Assembly (NCBI RefSeq): GCF_014279755.1
Contig: NZ_CP047951.1
Location: 1,798,001-1,862,000 of the forward strand
Length of the DNA: 64,000 nucleotides
Direction of reading: 5' to 3'
From: Synechococcus sp. PROS-U-1
GTDB lineage: Bacteria; Cyanobacteriota; Cyanobacteriia; PCC-6307; Cyanobiaceae
Part shown: positions 26,460 through 35,931 of the stretch, piece by piece
How the letters are laid out: the number at the start of each line of letters is the position of its first letter
How positions within the stretch are numbered: the stretch's first letter is position 1
The notes under the pieces: generated by a model
What the model saw: the letters and a program-made list of their open reading frames with translations, nothing else
What the model was told of the DNA's origin: nothing
The model's database searches: none
Position numbers and translations under genes: made by a program

Positions 26460-27938
26460 TCAGCCGAACAGATCAAGCTGCTGTTGACTCAACAAATCCT
26501 CAAATTCGTCGAACACCTTGGAGCCAATTACATCAAAGATCTCAGGATCTAAGTTTTGTACTTGATCTTTACTCAGCGAAGAAGCAAATCGAATCTTCAT
26601 TTTTTTAGCCTGAGCCTGAGTCAAGCCCTCGAAAGCCCCGGCAGGAATATGTTCGATATGGCTCTCTTTTAGCTTGGACAAAGTCTTGGAGTTCCAACCT
26701 GACATTTGCGTCTTATCGAGCCTTGCAAAATCATCTCCAGAGAGCTTTTTAACTGACTTAGGCTTAAAACCGGCAATAGCATCGGCAGGCAAAAGATCAA
26801 ACTCTTCAGGCTCAATAGAAGCCACCAGAAGACCCGCCATTTTTTTGATTTGCTTTGCCTGAAAACCTTCAAAAGATTCAGTCGGAAGAGCATCAAACTG
26901 TCCCAACTTCATCGACCTGAAGATCTTTGGCATCAACTCAGACAGCTGATCAGCTTCCACCTTTTCAAGAGTATCTGGAGCAAGCTTCTTGAATTGCTTT
27001 GGATCAAAACCACCTACTGCATCAGGCGTCAAGGCAGCAAACCTATCGGTGTCAAATGATCCCATTAATTTAGGGCTCATTTTATCGATCTGTTTTGCAT
27101 CAAATCCGTCAAATGCCTGGACAGGAAGGGATTCGAACTGTGCCGATCGAATCCCTTCAAACATCTTGGGACGAAGGTTGCCAATCTGTTCAGATTCGAA
27201 ACCATCGAAGGCCTCAACTGGTAGTTCTGCCAACTGATCCGCGTGCATTGTCTTGAAAACATCTGACGGAAGAACACTCACCTGTTCAGAGTCAAACCCT
27301 TGGAACGCATCAGCTGGAAGCTCGCCGAACTGTCCTGGCTGAAGTCCTTCCAAAAGCTCTGGCCGCATGTTCTCAATCTGTTCCGCATCAAACCCTTCAA
27401 AAGATTCGGATGACATTGCAGCCAACTGATCCGGCTGCATCTCCTCAAAAACCTCTGGAGGAAGAACCATCACATGTTCAGAATCAAATCCTTGAAACGA
27501 ATCCACGGGAAGCTCGCCAAACTGACCTGGACGAATACCCTCGACCAACTCCGGACGCATTGATTCAATCTGTTCTGCATCAAATCCCTCAAAGGAAGCA
27601 TCTGGGATTAGAGCAAATTGCTCCGGGCTGAACTCTCCAACGACATCTGGATCCAGGGCACCAATCTGTTCTGGAAGGAGATTCTCTACCATCGAAGGAG
27701 GAAGATCAATTAGATCATCCCTCTGAAGATCTTCTGGAGATATGCCTCCAATGGGAGGCGGTGGTGGAAGAGGAAGCGCCTCCATATCAGGCACCAGATC
27801 TTCAGGGGGAGTATTGCCTTCTGTGACGTCGTCTTCTGGCGGAAGAATCACATCACCCGGCAAATCCGGCATCTCCGGCCTTCCATCAGAAAAATTATTA
27901 GCGAACCAGGCAACAATCTGATCGTTTTGACGTTCCAT
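26460..27938 (-). CDS. Repeat protein built of about 24 units of 16 residues (64-residue super-repeat)
   Basis: Family not recognised. The 492-residue protein has an acidic N-terminus with a Pro-rich linker (about 40-70, PLPPPPPIGG) and then, from residue 86 to 469, about 24 gapless 16-residue units of the form G-F-x-x-x-Q-[IF]-x-x-[LM]-x-P-x-x-[FL]-E. In the first half the units recur in sets of four, giving a 64-residue period. The last 23 residues end QQQLDLFG. There is no signal peptide or membrane span. Proline and hydrophobic spacing suggest stacked short helices. The start is ATG 27938; an in-frame ATG at 27980 would add 14 hydrophobic residues. The DNA is AT-richer than its flanks polA and cysS. 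Confidence 0.85.
   Translation of the reverse strand: MERQNDQIVAWFANNFSDGRPEMPDLPGDVILPPEDDVTEGNTPPEDLVPDMEALPLPPPPPIGGISPEDLQRDDLIDLPPSMVENLLPEQIGALDPDVVGEFSPEQFALIPDASFEGFDAEQIESMRPELVEGIRPGQFGELPVDSFQGFDSEHVMVLPPEVFEEMQPDQLAAMSSESFEGFDAEQIENMRPELLEGLQPGQFGELPADAFQGFDSEQVSVLPSDVFKTMHADQLAELPVEAFDGFESEQIGNLRPKMFEGIRSAQFESLPVQAFDGFDAKQIDKMSPKLMGSFDTDRFAALTPDAVGGFDPKQFKKLAPDTLEKVEADQLSELMPKIFRSMKLGQFDALPTESFEGFQAKQIKKMAGLLVASIEPEEFDLLPADAIAGFKPKSVKKLSGDDFARLDKTQMSGWNSKTLSKLKESHIEHIPAGAFEGLTQAQAKKMKIRFASSLSKDQVQNLDPEIFDVIGSKVFDEFEDLLSQQQLDLFG
26532..27683 (-). repeat. Coding tandem repeat, 48-bp unit with 192-bp higher order
   Basis: This is the DNA of the 16-residue units inside the repeat protein. 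Units diverge in sequence but keep length exactly, and units four apart (for example those starting GFDAEQIE and GFDSEQVS with their neighbours) are most alike, pointing to duplication of 4-unit blocks. Confidence 0.85.
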
Positions 27939-28061
27939 GAACAACGATAGAAAGAGTCGATAAATGAAGACTACGTCCAATTCCAGAATTGCGACGTCCT
28001 AGACAACAGATCGAGTGACAACCGAACAGGCCGTAGCCTCAGCCGCAGCTTCTGAACGGCT

Positions 28062-29543
28062 GTGTCCCTGCGGCTCACCAACACCCTCACCCGCCGCACC
28101 GAACCCTTCACACCGCTGACTCCGGGCAAAGCGAGCATCTACTGCTGCGGCGTGACGGTCTATGACCTCTGCCACCTCGGCCATGCCCGCAGCTACATCA
28201 ACTGGGATGTGCTTCGGCGGTATCTGATCTGGCGTGGCCTCGAAGTGACCTTCGTTCAGAACTTCACCGACATCGACGACAAGATCCTCAAACGTGCCGA
28301 TGAGGAGAACTCCACGATGACCGCCGTCAGCGAGCGGAACATCGAATCCTTCCATCAGGATATGGATTCGCTTGGAATCCTGCGGCCCGACCGCATGCCC
28401 CGCGCCACTCAGTGCCTGGATGGGATCCGCAATCTCATCAGCGAACTGGAAGCTAAGGGTGCGGCGTACAGCGCTGAAGGGGATGTGTATTTCGCAGTGA
28501 TGAAGCATGCCGGTTACGGCAAGCTCAGCGGCCGCGATTTGGGCGAACAGCAGGACAACGCAGCTGGTCGCGTGGCCGATGCCGAAGAGGCCCGTAAGAA
28601 ACACCCCTTCGATTTCGCGCTGTGGAAAGGGGCCAAACCCGGAGAACCCAGCTTTCCCTCCCCCTGGGGTGAGGGACGCCCTGGCTGGCACATCGAATGC
28701 TCAGCCATGGTGCGGGCGGAGCTCGGAGACACAATCGACATCCACCTTGGTGGTGCCGACCTGGTGTTCCCGCACCACGAGAACGAGATTGCCCAATCCG
28801 AAGCGGCTACAGGCCAAGACCTGGCCCGGATCTGGATGCACAACGGCATGGTCAATGTCGGCGGGCAGAAGATGAGCAAATCGCTCGGCAACTTCACCAC
28901 CATCCGCGCCCTGCTGGACAGCGGAATCTCGCCGATGACCCTGCGCCTGTTTGTGCTGCAGGCCCACTACCGCAAACCCCTCGATTTCACTGCTCAAGCC
29001 CTAGACGCCGCGGCCACCGGCTGGAAGGGGCTGAATGCAGCACTCAGTCTTGGCGATCGTTATGGAGCAAGCCTTGGCTGGAGTACGGCCGCGCCCCTGA
29101 CGGAGGGTGCAATGACTTCGGATGGAGGTCCAGTCGACACCGCCCTGGTGGAGCTCGAGCAACGCTTTATCAGCGCCATGGACGATGACCTCAACAGCTC
29201 GGGGGGACTGGCTGTTCTGTTCGATCTGGCCAAGCCCCTCCGAGCCCTTGCCAACCGGCTGGAACGAGGCGAGGACACCGCACTGCCTGAGCAGGAGTTG
29301 AACGCCCTCGAGGGTCGCTGGCAGCTCCTACGCCAACTGGCGGCGGTGTTGGGACTGCGCTCGGAAGCAGAGGCGGCCTCCAGCCTCGATGACGGGGCGA
29401 TTGATGCGGCCATCGCAGACAGGAAGGCTGCCAAAGCTGCGAAGAACTACCCAGAAGCCGACCGGATCCGTGATGAGCTCGCGGCCCAAGGTGTGGAGCT
29501 GATCGATAAACCCGGCGGAGTGACGGAGTGGATCCGCTCCTGA
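28062..29543 (+). CDS. cysS: Cysteinyl-tRNA synthetase
   Basis: A 493-residue class I synthetase starting at GTG. The HIGH-type box is HLGH in [13 protein letters not shown], the zinc-site Cys is in the YCCGVTVYD motif, and the KMSKS box is present ([11 protein letters not shown]). WHIECSAM and [13 protein letters not shown] complete the family pattern. The C-terminal anticodon domain begins after about residue 340. The length is normal. Confidence 0.97.
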   Translation: MSLRLTNTLTRRTEPFTPLTPGKASIYCCGVTVYDLCHLGHARSYINWDVLRRYLIWRGLEVTFVQNFTDIDDKILKRADEENSTMTAVSERNIESFHQDMDSLGILRPDRMPRATQCLDGIRNLISELEAKGAAYSAEGDVYFAVMKHAGYGKLSGRDLGEQQDNAAGRVADAEEARKKHPFDFALWKGAKPGEPSFPSPWGEGRPGWHIECSAMVRAELGDTIDIHLGGADLVFPHHENEIAQSEAATGQDLARIWMHNGMVNVGGQKMSKSLGNFTTIRALLDSGISPMTLRLFVLQAHYRKPLDFTAQALDAAATGWKGLNAALSLGDRYGASLGWSTAAPLTEGAMTSDGGPVDTALVELEQRFISAMDDDLNSSGGLAVLFDLAKPLRALANRLERGEDTALPEQELNALEGRWQLLRQLAAVLGLRSEAEAASSLDDGAIDAAIADRKAAKAAKNYPEADRIRDELAAQGVELIDKPGGVTEWIRS

Positions 29544-29578
29544 TCCCGGCAGACTGAAGGTCAACGCCCTCGCTCCCC

Positions 29579-29806
29579 ATGCTCTGGCTTAAAAAGCTGA
29601 ATTTCATGGAAACCGCCAAGCTGGAAATGGAGCTGATGAAAGCCCTGGATGCCGGCGAAGACCTCGACGCCAAGCTCGCGACTCAGAAGCAGTTGGCCGA
29701 ATCCAGTGGCGATGCGGAGCAAGCCTGGAAAGCTGAGATCTGGGACAAGATGCTGCTGAGGATCCGCAAAATGGAATCCATGCTCAATCCTCCTGGTGAG
29801 CCATGA
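29579..29806 (+). CDS. Small helical protein of unknown function
   Basis: A 75-residue protein, very rich in Lys, Glu, Met and Leu, predicted to form one or two amphipathic helices with no membrane span. Its stop overlaps the start of the DUF2721 gene by 4 bases (ATGA), so it is likely translated with it. The start is ATG 29579. Family not recognised. Confidence 0.65.
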   Translation: MLWLKKLNFMETAKLEMELMKALDAGEDLDAKLATQKQLAESSGDAEQAWKAEIWDKMLLRIRKMESMLNPPGEP

Positions 29807-30267
29807 GTGCGTCACCAGCGGAGACACTGCTGAAAGCCATTCAGCTCTCGGTTTCGCCGGTGTTTCTCCTCGCTGGCATCGGGGCGATGATGAATGTGCT
29901 GTCGGGTCGGTTGAGCCGCAGCGTCGATCGAGCCAGAGAGCTGAAACGTCGCTGCCAGGAGCTGGAGTGCGACGAGCAGGCTGAATTCAGGTTGATTCGT
30001 CAGCGCATCCGGTTGGTGGTTCGTGCCATTGGGCTACTCACGCTGTCGACCCTGTTGATTTCAACGGTTGTTGCCGTGATTTTTCTCACGGTTGCCCTGC
30101 AGATCAACCTTTCGATGGTTGTGGCACCGCTGTTCGTGGCCGCCATGTTGATGCTCACCTCAGCAGCGATCTGCTTTCTGCGCGAGATCACGCTCGCCTC
30201 AAAGCAGTTGGAGGCGACCTTCGGACCCAGCGAATCCTTCAGCTGGACATCAGATCGATCACGCTGA
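29803..30267 (+). CDS. DUF2721 membrane protein
   Basis: A 154-residue protein with three hydrophobic segments (about 15-35, 70-95, 100-122) and the family pattern SVSPVFLLAGIGAMMNVLSGRLSRSVDRARELKR between the first span and a charged loop. DUF2721 proteins are small integral membrane proteins of unknown function found in many bacteria. Its 3' end overlaps the SNF transporter by 29 bp, tail to tail. Confidence 0.8.
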   Translation: MSASPAETLLKAIQLSVSPVFLLAGIGAMMNVLSGRLSRSVDRARELKRRCQELECDEQAEFRLIRQRIRLVVRAIGLLTLSTLLISTVVAVIFLTVALQINLSMVVAPLFVAAMLMLTSAAICFLREITLASKQLEATFGPSESFSWTSDRSR

Positions 30268-31558
30268 TCACCAGCCCGACGGCAATCACAGGCGGCGAAA
30301 TCCAACGCAGCATCACCAGCAGAAAGCGCTGCAGCCAGATGGGGCTACCTGAATGGGTGAGCTCCTTCTTAAAGCGATCCGGAAGCACCCAGCCCAGCAA
30401 CAACGCCAGCAGCAACCCACCCAGGATCAGCAACAAGCCGCCAAACACGGAATCCATCCAGCCCAGAACCTCCATCGAGGTGGCCGCCGGAAGCCCGGCC
30501 ACAAAGATCAAGGCCGTGGACACCCAGACGGCCCGAGCTCGACTCCAACCCAGTCGATCGATCAGACATGCCACCGGCACCTCCAGCAGCGAAACAGCTG
30601 AGGTGATCGCAGCAATGAGGGCCAAGGCAAAAAAGAGCACAGCCACCACCTGGCCTGTGGAGCCAAGCGACCCCAGGCCAGTGGGCAAAGCGATAAAGAT
30701 CGTGCCCAGGGTTGATCCACTGATCACATCCTTGAGGCCGAAACTCATCACCACGGGGAACGTGACCATTCCGGCCAGCAATCCCACAGCGGTGTCCATC
30801 CCCACCACCGCCACGGCTTCCCGCGGCAGGTGGGCGCGCCTACTCAGATAGGCCGAATAGGCAAGGATGCAACCGATTCCTGTTCCAATTGAGAAGAAGG
30901 CCTGCGTGAAGGCATTGCGAATCGTGGTGGGGTCATGCAACTGGCTGTTGTCCCAGCGCAGCAGGAACGTCCGATACCCCTCCGAAGCTCCCTCCAGGCC
31001 AGCGGCCCAAACCGCGAGGCCGATCAGCAGAACGAACAACAGCGGCAGGCCCCAGCGGGACAACCGCTCGATTCCTCCACGCACGCCGGCCGCCACGACT
31101 CCAGCGGTCGCCACCAAGCTCAGCAGTTGCCCAATCAAGGCGGAACGTCCGCCACTGAGACTCGCGAAAAATGCTTCGGCTGAAGCAATATCCGCCGGTA
31201 GCCCCTGCGTCAGGGTCTGCACCAGAGTCGCCCCGGTCCAGCCCATCAGCACGGCGTAGAACGCCAGAATTCCACTGGACGCCAGGACAAACAGCCAACC
31301 CATGGGCTGCCAGCGAAGACCAGCCGCCTGAACCGGCGCGAGAAGAGGACTTTGTCCAGTGCTCCGCCCCAGCACCATTTCGGCCACCAGCACCGGCAAG
31401 CAGACCAAAAGCACAATCACCACATACAGCAGCAGGAAGGCTCCTCCGCCCCCCTGGGACGCGCGATAGGCAAAGCCCCAGAGATTGCCCAGTCCAACGG
31501 CACTGCCCGCAGCCGCCAAGACAAAGCCCAGTCCAGATCGCCACTGTTCCTTTGCCAT
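30239..31558 (-). CDS. Sodium-dependent transporter, SNF/NSS family
   Basis: A 439-residue transporter of the LeuT fold. The first helix has the unwound [29 protein letters not shown] motif characteristic of the neurotransmitter:sodium symporters, and about eleven membrane spans follow. It would take up amino acids or related solutes with sodium, which suits a marine cell. The substrate is not identifiable. It is divergent from dxr, whose start lies 79 bp away. Confidence 0.9.
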   Translation of the reverse strand: MAKEQWRSGLGFVLAAAGSAVGLGNLWGFAYRASQGGGGAFLLLYVVIVLLVCLPVLVAEMVLGRSTGQSPLLAPVQAAGLRWQPMGWLFVLASSGILAFYAVLMGWTGATLVQTLTQGLPADIASAEAFFASLSGGRSALIGQLLSLVATAGVVAAGVRGGIERLSRWGLPLLFVLLIGLAVWAAGLEGASEGYRTFLLRWDNSQLHDPTTIRNAFTQAFFSIGTGIGCILAYSAYLSRRAHLPREAVAVVGMDTAVGLLAGMVTFPVVMSFGLKDVISGSTLGTIFIALPTGLGSLGSTGQVVAVLFFALALIAAITSAVSLLEVPVACLIDRLGWSRARAVWVSTALIFVAGLPAATSMEVLGWMDSVFGGLLLILGGLLLALLLGWVLPDRFKKELTHSGSPIWLQRFLLVMLRWISPPVIAVGLVISVIDLMSS

Positions 31559-31637
31559 GCGCTCTCAACAAGCTGTTCGCCAGCTTGCCAGCGTTCAACA
31601 GTCCTGGTGGGAGACTTGTCGCAACTGCCGGATCAGC

Positions 31638-32885
31638 GTGAAAGCCATCAGCGTGCTGGGATCCACTGGCTCCATTGGAACCCAGACCCTTCAGATCGCT
31701 GAGGAATTCCCTGAGCAGTTCCGCGTTGTGGCCCTAACAGCCGGACGCAACCTGAACCTTTTGGTTCAACAAATCCAGAGGCATCGCCCAGAAGTCGTTG
31801 CCCTGGCCGATGCCGATCTGCTGCAAGAGCTGCAGGTTCGTCTCGAGGACGCAGGCGTTGCTGCCAGCGATGCGCCGCAGTTGGTTGGAGGGCCCGACGG
31901 CCTGAATGTTGCTGCCGCCTGGGACAGCGCCGACCTCGTGGTGACGGGCATTGTTGGTTGCGCCGGACTGTTGCCGACCCTGGCGGCGATCCGAGCCGGC
32001 AAAGACCTGGCCCTGGCCAACAAGGAGACACTGATTGCTGCCGGCCCCGTGGTGTTGCCGGAGCTAAAAAAGAGCGGCAGCCGACTGCTGCCGGCGGATT
32101 CGGAGCACTCGGCCATTTTCCAGTGCTTGCAGGGAACCCCCTGGGCTGAAAACGCACGTTTATCCACAGGAGTACCCACACCGGGGCTCCGCAGGATTCA
32201 GCTGACGGCCTCTGGCGGAGCCTTCCGTGACTGGACGACAGCCGACCTCGAGAAGGCCACCGTGGCTGATGCCACCAGCCATCCCAACTGGAGCATGGGC
32301 CGCAAGATCACCGTGGATTCCGCCTCACTGATGAACAAAGGCCTTGAGGTCATCGAAGCCCACTACCTGTTCGGCCTGGATTACGACCACATCGAGATCG
32401 TCATCCATCCCCAGAGCATCATCCATTCGATGATCGAGCTGGCGGATTCCTCGGTGCTTGCCCAACTGGGCTGGCCCGATATGAAACTGCCCATCCTCTA
32501 TTGCCTGAGCTGGCCGTCTCGGCTGGAAACGCCGTGGCGACGCCTGGATCTCACCGAAATCGGCCAGCTCACTTTCAGGGCCCCTGATCCAGCCAAGTAC
32601 CCCTGCATGGAGCTGGCCTACGCCGCTGGACGGGCCGGCGGCACCATGCCTGCGGTGATGAATGCTGCCAACGAGGAAGCCGTGGCGCAGTTCCTCGAGG
32701 AGAAGATTCACTTTCTCGACATCCCCACAGTGATCGATGCCGCCTGCGAGCGGCATAAACCCGATCTGATGGCACAGCCCCAATTGGACGACGTGCTGCG
32801 GGTGGATCAGTGGGCGCGAACCGCAGTGCGCGAACAGGTGAACCGGGGTGTCACCCGGTTGCCCATGGGAGCTCTCGCCGCTTAA
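31638..32885 (+). CDS. dxr: 1-deoxy-D-xylulose 5-phosphate reductoisomerase
   Basis: A 415-residue enzyme of the MEP isoprenoid pathway that forms MEP from DXP with NADPH. The NADPH motif [10 protein letters not shown] is at 8-17, and the metal- and substrate-binding [27 protein letters not shown] and SGGAFRDW segments follow. The GTG at 31638 gives the standard N-terminus [14 protein letters not shown]. The reading frame is open far upstream, but that part lies inside the transporter gene. Confidence 0.96.
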   Translation: MKAISVLGSTGSIGTQTLQIAEEFPEQFRVVALTAGRNLNLLVQQIQRHRPEVVALADADLLQELQVRLEDAGVAASDAPQLVGGPDGLNVAAAWDSADLVVTGIVGCAGLLPTLAAIRAGKDLALANKETLIAAGPVVLPELKKSGSRLLPADSEHSAIFQCLQGTPWAENARLSTGVPTPGLRRIQLTASGGAFRDWTTADLEKATVADATSHPNWSMGRKITVDSASLMNKGLEVIEAHYLFGLDYDHIEIVIHPQSIIHSMIELADSSVLAQLGWPDMKLPILYCLSWPSRLETPWRRLDLTEIGQLTFRAPDPAKYPCMELAYAAGRAGGTMPAVMNAANEEAVAQFLEEKIHFLDIPTVIDAACERHKPDLMAQPQLDDVLRVDQWARTAVREQVNRGVTRLPMGALAA

Positions 32886-32887
32886 CG

Positions 32888-33256
32888 ATGCAACGGGTCA
32901 GTCACCACCTTCTGCTTTGTGCAACCGCCAACAAAGCCAAATGTTGCGATTCTGCCCTGGGTTCACAAACCTGGAATGAACTAAAAAGCGTTGTTCGTGA
33001 GCTGGACTTAGAGAACACGCAACGCCCTGAAGGGATTGTCCTAAGGAGCAAAGTTGATTGCCTTAGGATATGTGAGCGTGGACCCATCCTTGTTGTCTGG
33101 CCAGACGGAATTTGGTACGCAGAAGTGTCTCCCAGCAGGATAAAAAAAATTATTCAAAACCACATTGTCGACCAACAACCTGTCGAAGAATGGATACTAA
33201 AAAGAACACCATTAGGCCCTACAGACACTCCCCCTGCAGAGCAAATAGCAATTTAG
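32888..33256 (+). CDS. Thioredoxin-like [2Fe-2S] ferredoxin
   Basis: A 122-residue protein of the thioredoxin-like ferredoxin fold: N-terminal Cys in LLLCATANKAKCC and a C-x3-C in VDCLRICERGPILVVWPDGIWY, the ligand pattern of NuoE-like and cyanobacterial (2Fe-2S) proteins. It starts 2 bp after the dxr stop, so it could serve an electron-transfer step near the MEP pathway; this is only inferred. Base composition falls toward its 3' end, entering the lower-GC block. Confidence 0.82.
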   Translation: MQRVSHHLLLCATANKAKCCDSALGSQTWNELKSVVRELDLENTQRPEGIVLRSKVDCLRICERGPILVVWPDGIWYAEVSPSRIKKIIQNHIVDQQPVEEWILKRTPLGPTDTPPAEQIAI

Positions 33257-33484
33257 CGCATACATTCCTATACACCAACAAACGTCACCATAGCGCCTGA
33301 AAGACACAGAAAATCGCAAGAGGACTTGATCAAATGCACCAGCTTTTACCGAGCAACTGAGTGAGGAGACCCCCAGAACTGCGATCGGCATTCACCACTC
33401 CACAGCGCCCACAGCTCGCGAGACGAACAACTATATTGAAAACCTTAAGCGTTGATCACTTCTCGCTTGTCCTGAGGCTCTCGA

Positions 33485-34630
33485 TTGGCATTTGCAGCAA
33501 CGATCAGACCAACAAAAACGACTTCTGAACACACTCCCAAATCAGCCGTCTATCCGACAAAAGCGGAGTTACTGAAAACCTTGCCACCTGAACTCTCCAA
33601 GTTGAGCCCAATAAGGGCTTGGGTGAGTTTGGCGATGTCAGTTGGACTATCGGCCTTGGCAATTGGCATTGGAACGCTCATCCCACTTTCTGCCTCAGCC
33701 ACTCCTTTGTGGCTTCTCTATGGAGCTGTTACCGGCACCATTGCGATGGGCTGCTGGGTTATTGCCCATGAGTGTGGCCATCACGCCTTTCACCCCAATC
33801 GTCGAATCGAAGGGGTCGTGGGATTTGCTCTCCATAGCATTCTCCTTGTGCCTTACTACAGCTGGGCACATAGCCATGCCGTGCATCACGCCCACTGCAA
33901 TCACCTTGAGAAAGGAGAAACCCACGTACCGCCAAGGGCAACGTCACCATTAGGACAAACCACAGAACAGCTGAAGCGAAACCTGCATCCAGTCGTCTTC
34001 GGGATCATCTCTCTCTTCAATCATCTCGTTATCGGCTGGCAGCTCTATCTATTTTTTGGAGCGACTGGCGGGGAAGACTACGACTCTCCTACATCTCATT
34101 TTTGGAATCGCAAGCGAAACACCAACGGAAAGCGTCGCTTATTTCCTGAAACATTCAACAAATGGATGGTCCGGTCCAATCTTGGTTTGCTGGCCATGGT
34201 TTCTTTCTTGATTGCAGCGTCGATACAATATTCGCCACTTCGAGTGCTCTGCCTTTATGGATTGCCATATATGGTAATCAATATGTGGCTGACAACATAC
34301 ACTTGGCTACAACACACAAACAGCGATATTCCTCATTTCTCAAATGAAACATGGTCTTGGCCTAAGGGAGCCCTCCAGACGGTTGATCGCCCTTACGGAC
34401 CTATCCTGAATCTTCTGCACCACGGGATCGGATCCACTCACGTCTGTCATCACGTCAATTCATCGATTCCCCATTACAATGCTTGGGACGGAACAAATCT
34501 GTTGAGGCAAAGATTTCCCGAGCTAGTGCGATACGACCCCACCCCTATCCATAAAGCTCTTTGGACGATTGCGACGAGATGCGGCGGAGCTGTCTATCAA
34601 AACCCCTCTAGCAAAGAGTTTTATTTTTAG
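33485..34630 (+). CDS. Membrane fatty-acid desaturase, DesA/omega-3 type
   Basis: A 381-residue acyl-lipid desaturase with all three histidine boxes: HECGHH (95-100), HAVHH (131-135) and HVCHH (319-323), and four or more membrane spans. Box spacing matches cyanobacterial delta-12 and omega-3 desaturases, which act on glycerolipids using ferredoxin to keep membranes fluid in the cold. The start is TTG at 33485. The gene is lower in GC than dxr or pntB and its flanking spacers (33257-33484, 34631-34893) are also AT-rich, suggesting acquisition. The exact position specificity is not readable. Confidence 0.85.
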   Translation: MAFAATIRPTKTTSEHTPKSAVYPTKAELLKTLPPELSKLSPIRAWVSLAMSVGLSALAIGIGTLIPLSASATPLWLLYGAVTGTIAMGCWVIAHECGHHAFHPNRRIEGVVGFALHSILLVPYYSWAHSHAVHHAHCNHLEKGETHVPPRATSPLGQTTEQLKRNLHPVVFGIISLFNHLVIGWQLYLFFGATGGEDYDSPTSHFWNRKRNTNGKRRLFPETFNKWMVRSNLGLLAMVSFLIAASIQYSPLRVLCLYGLPYMVINMWLTTYTWLQHTNSDIPHFSNETWSWPKGALQTVDRPYGPILNLLHHGIGSTHVCHHVNSSIPHYNAWDGTNLLRQRFPELVRYDPTPIHKALWTIATRCGGAVYQNPSSKEFYF

Positions 34631-34893
34631 GCGAAGCTTACCCAAAAACATCAATATCTTCGCAAATCCCCAAAAACCCAGGAAATTTAGCTCTAAATCC
34701 ACCAGCTCGAGGCCATGTTCTAAAACGGAAGAAAGTTCACATATTTTTCACCCTCCACCCTTATCGACATTCATAAAAGCACTGAAAGAAGCACGTTTTG
34801 AAGAAACAATCGATATATCGCTCAGGATTCATAGCATCTAAACCGACATCCCTTTAAAGCTTTCTATGCAGGACCAAGCACTAAAACAGATGG

Positions 34894-35931
34894 TTAAGTA
34901 CCTCGAGCGACCATGCAAAGCCAGGCTGCCGCCAACTGATCACCCCAGCAGCCGCCGCGCCCATGAAACCCGTTGTGACCGCCCCGACTGGTGAACAACG
35001 TGTGAATTGCAGCATCGGGATGCAACGCATCGCCGAGACTTAACGCGGCTGATGCTGGTACCCAGGGATCATCGAGCGCCTGCAACAACAGCGTGGGTGG
35101 CATCACATCGCAAGCTGAAAGCAGATGCTGCAAGGGAGAGGCCTCGCGGTAGTACGCCTCCACATCCGGGAACCCCCAACGGGGAGCCGTCACGGCACTG
35201 TCAAAGGAACGGATTGAACGGGGTGGCGTCGTTCGAAGGGTGGCCTCCTCCTGACTGCTCACCCCAAATGGATCCGCCAGGGTTTGCCGCACCAACCGCT
35301 TCAGCAGCCAACGTTGATAAATCCGATTGCGGGGCCGTTCGATCGAGGCACTGCACGCCGCAAGGTCCAGCGGACTGCTGGCGCAGAAGAGGCCATCAAG
35401 CACACCAGGCGAGGCCAAACAGGCATTGAGCAGCATCGTGCCGCCCAGGGAGATGCCCGCCCCCAGCAGCGGTCGACCCGCCGCCAACATGCGCGCCTGG
35501 GCAATGACCGGCAGCAGATCGCTGTTGCAACGCGCTGCGTAGGTGCCACCCGCCAGATGCCGGCCCGGGTCCGCACCGCGCAGATTCAGCCGCAACACAG
35601 CGAAACCCGCGGCTTGCAGCGCTGCCCCCATCCGCCTCAGACCCTCACGGGAACTGGATCCCCCCAGGCCATGGAGCAGTAGAACCAGACCTCTGGGTTC
35701 CCCTTCCGGCTGATCGAGCAGGGCAAGCAAAGACCCTGCAGCCGCAGCTCCACTGGGCAGGGCTGGCACGGAGATTTCGATCGGAACCCCTTGATCGTGG
35801 GGAAGATCCACCTCACGCAGTGTGTCGCGGAGGGTTTGCAGATCGCCACCAATCCAAGGCCAGCGCTGCTCAAACGATGGAACCCCCAGCCGCTCCCGCA
35901 GCTGGGGGTTATCCACGCCCCGCCCCATCAC
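34894..35931 (-). CDS. YheT-family alpha/beta hydrolase
   Basis: A 345-residue hydrolase. The N-terminal part carries the LLLHGLGGSSSREGLRRMG motif and the nucleophile elbow is near GAGISLGGTMLLNA, as in the YheT/EMB8 family. A C-terminal His lies in FTSRGGHNGFHG. Its start overlaps the pntB stop by 4 bases, so it is read as the last gene of the pnt operon. The substrate is unknown. Confidence 0.82.
   Translation of the reverse strand: MMGRGVDNPQLRERLGVPSFEQRWPWIGGDLQTLRDTLREVDLPHDQGVPIEISVPALPSGAAAAGSLLALLDQPEGEPRGLVLLLHGLGGSSSREGLRRMGAALQAAGFAVLRLNLRGADPGRHLAGGTYAARCNSDLLPVIAQARMLAAGRPLLGAGISLGGTMLLNACLASPGVLDGLFCASSPLDLAACSASIERPRNRIYQRWLLKRLVRQTLADPFGVSSQEEATLRTTPPRSIRSFDSAVTAPRWGFPDVEAYYREASPLQHLLSACDVMPPTLLLQALDDPWVPASAALSLGDALHPDAAIHTLFTSRGGHNGFHGRGGCWGDQLAAAWLCMVARGT

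Noticed and set aside
26532-27683. Possible CRISPR-like array
   Set aside because: The repetition is protein-coding with 48-bp units and no constant repeats separated by unique spacers.
34632-34663. GCGAAG/CTTCGC inverted repeat after the desaturase
   Set aside because: Six-base stem with a loop of about 20 and no T run; not convincing as a terminator.
34569-34841. 90-codon plus-strand frame overlapping the end of the desaturase
   Set aside because: Begins inside the desaturase and has no domain, ribosome binding site or hydrophobic pattern; the spacer is probably non-coding.
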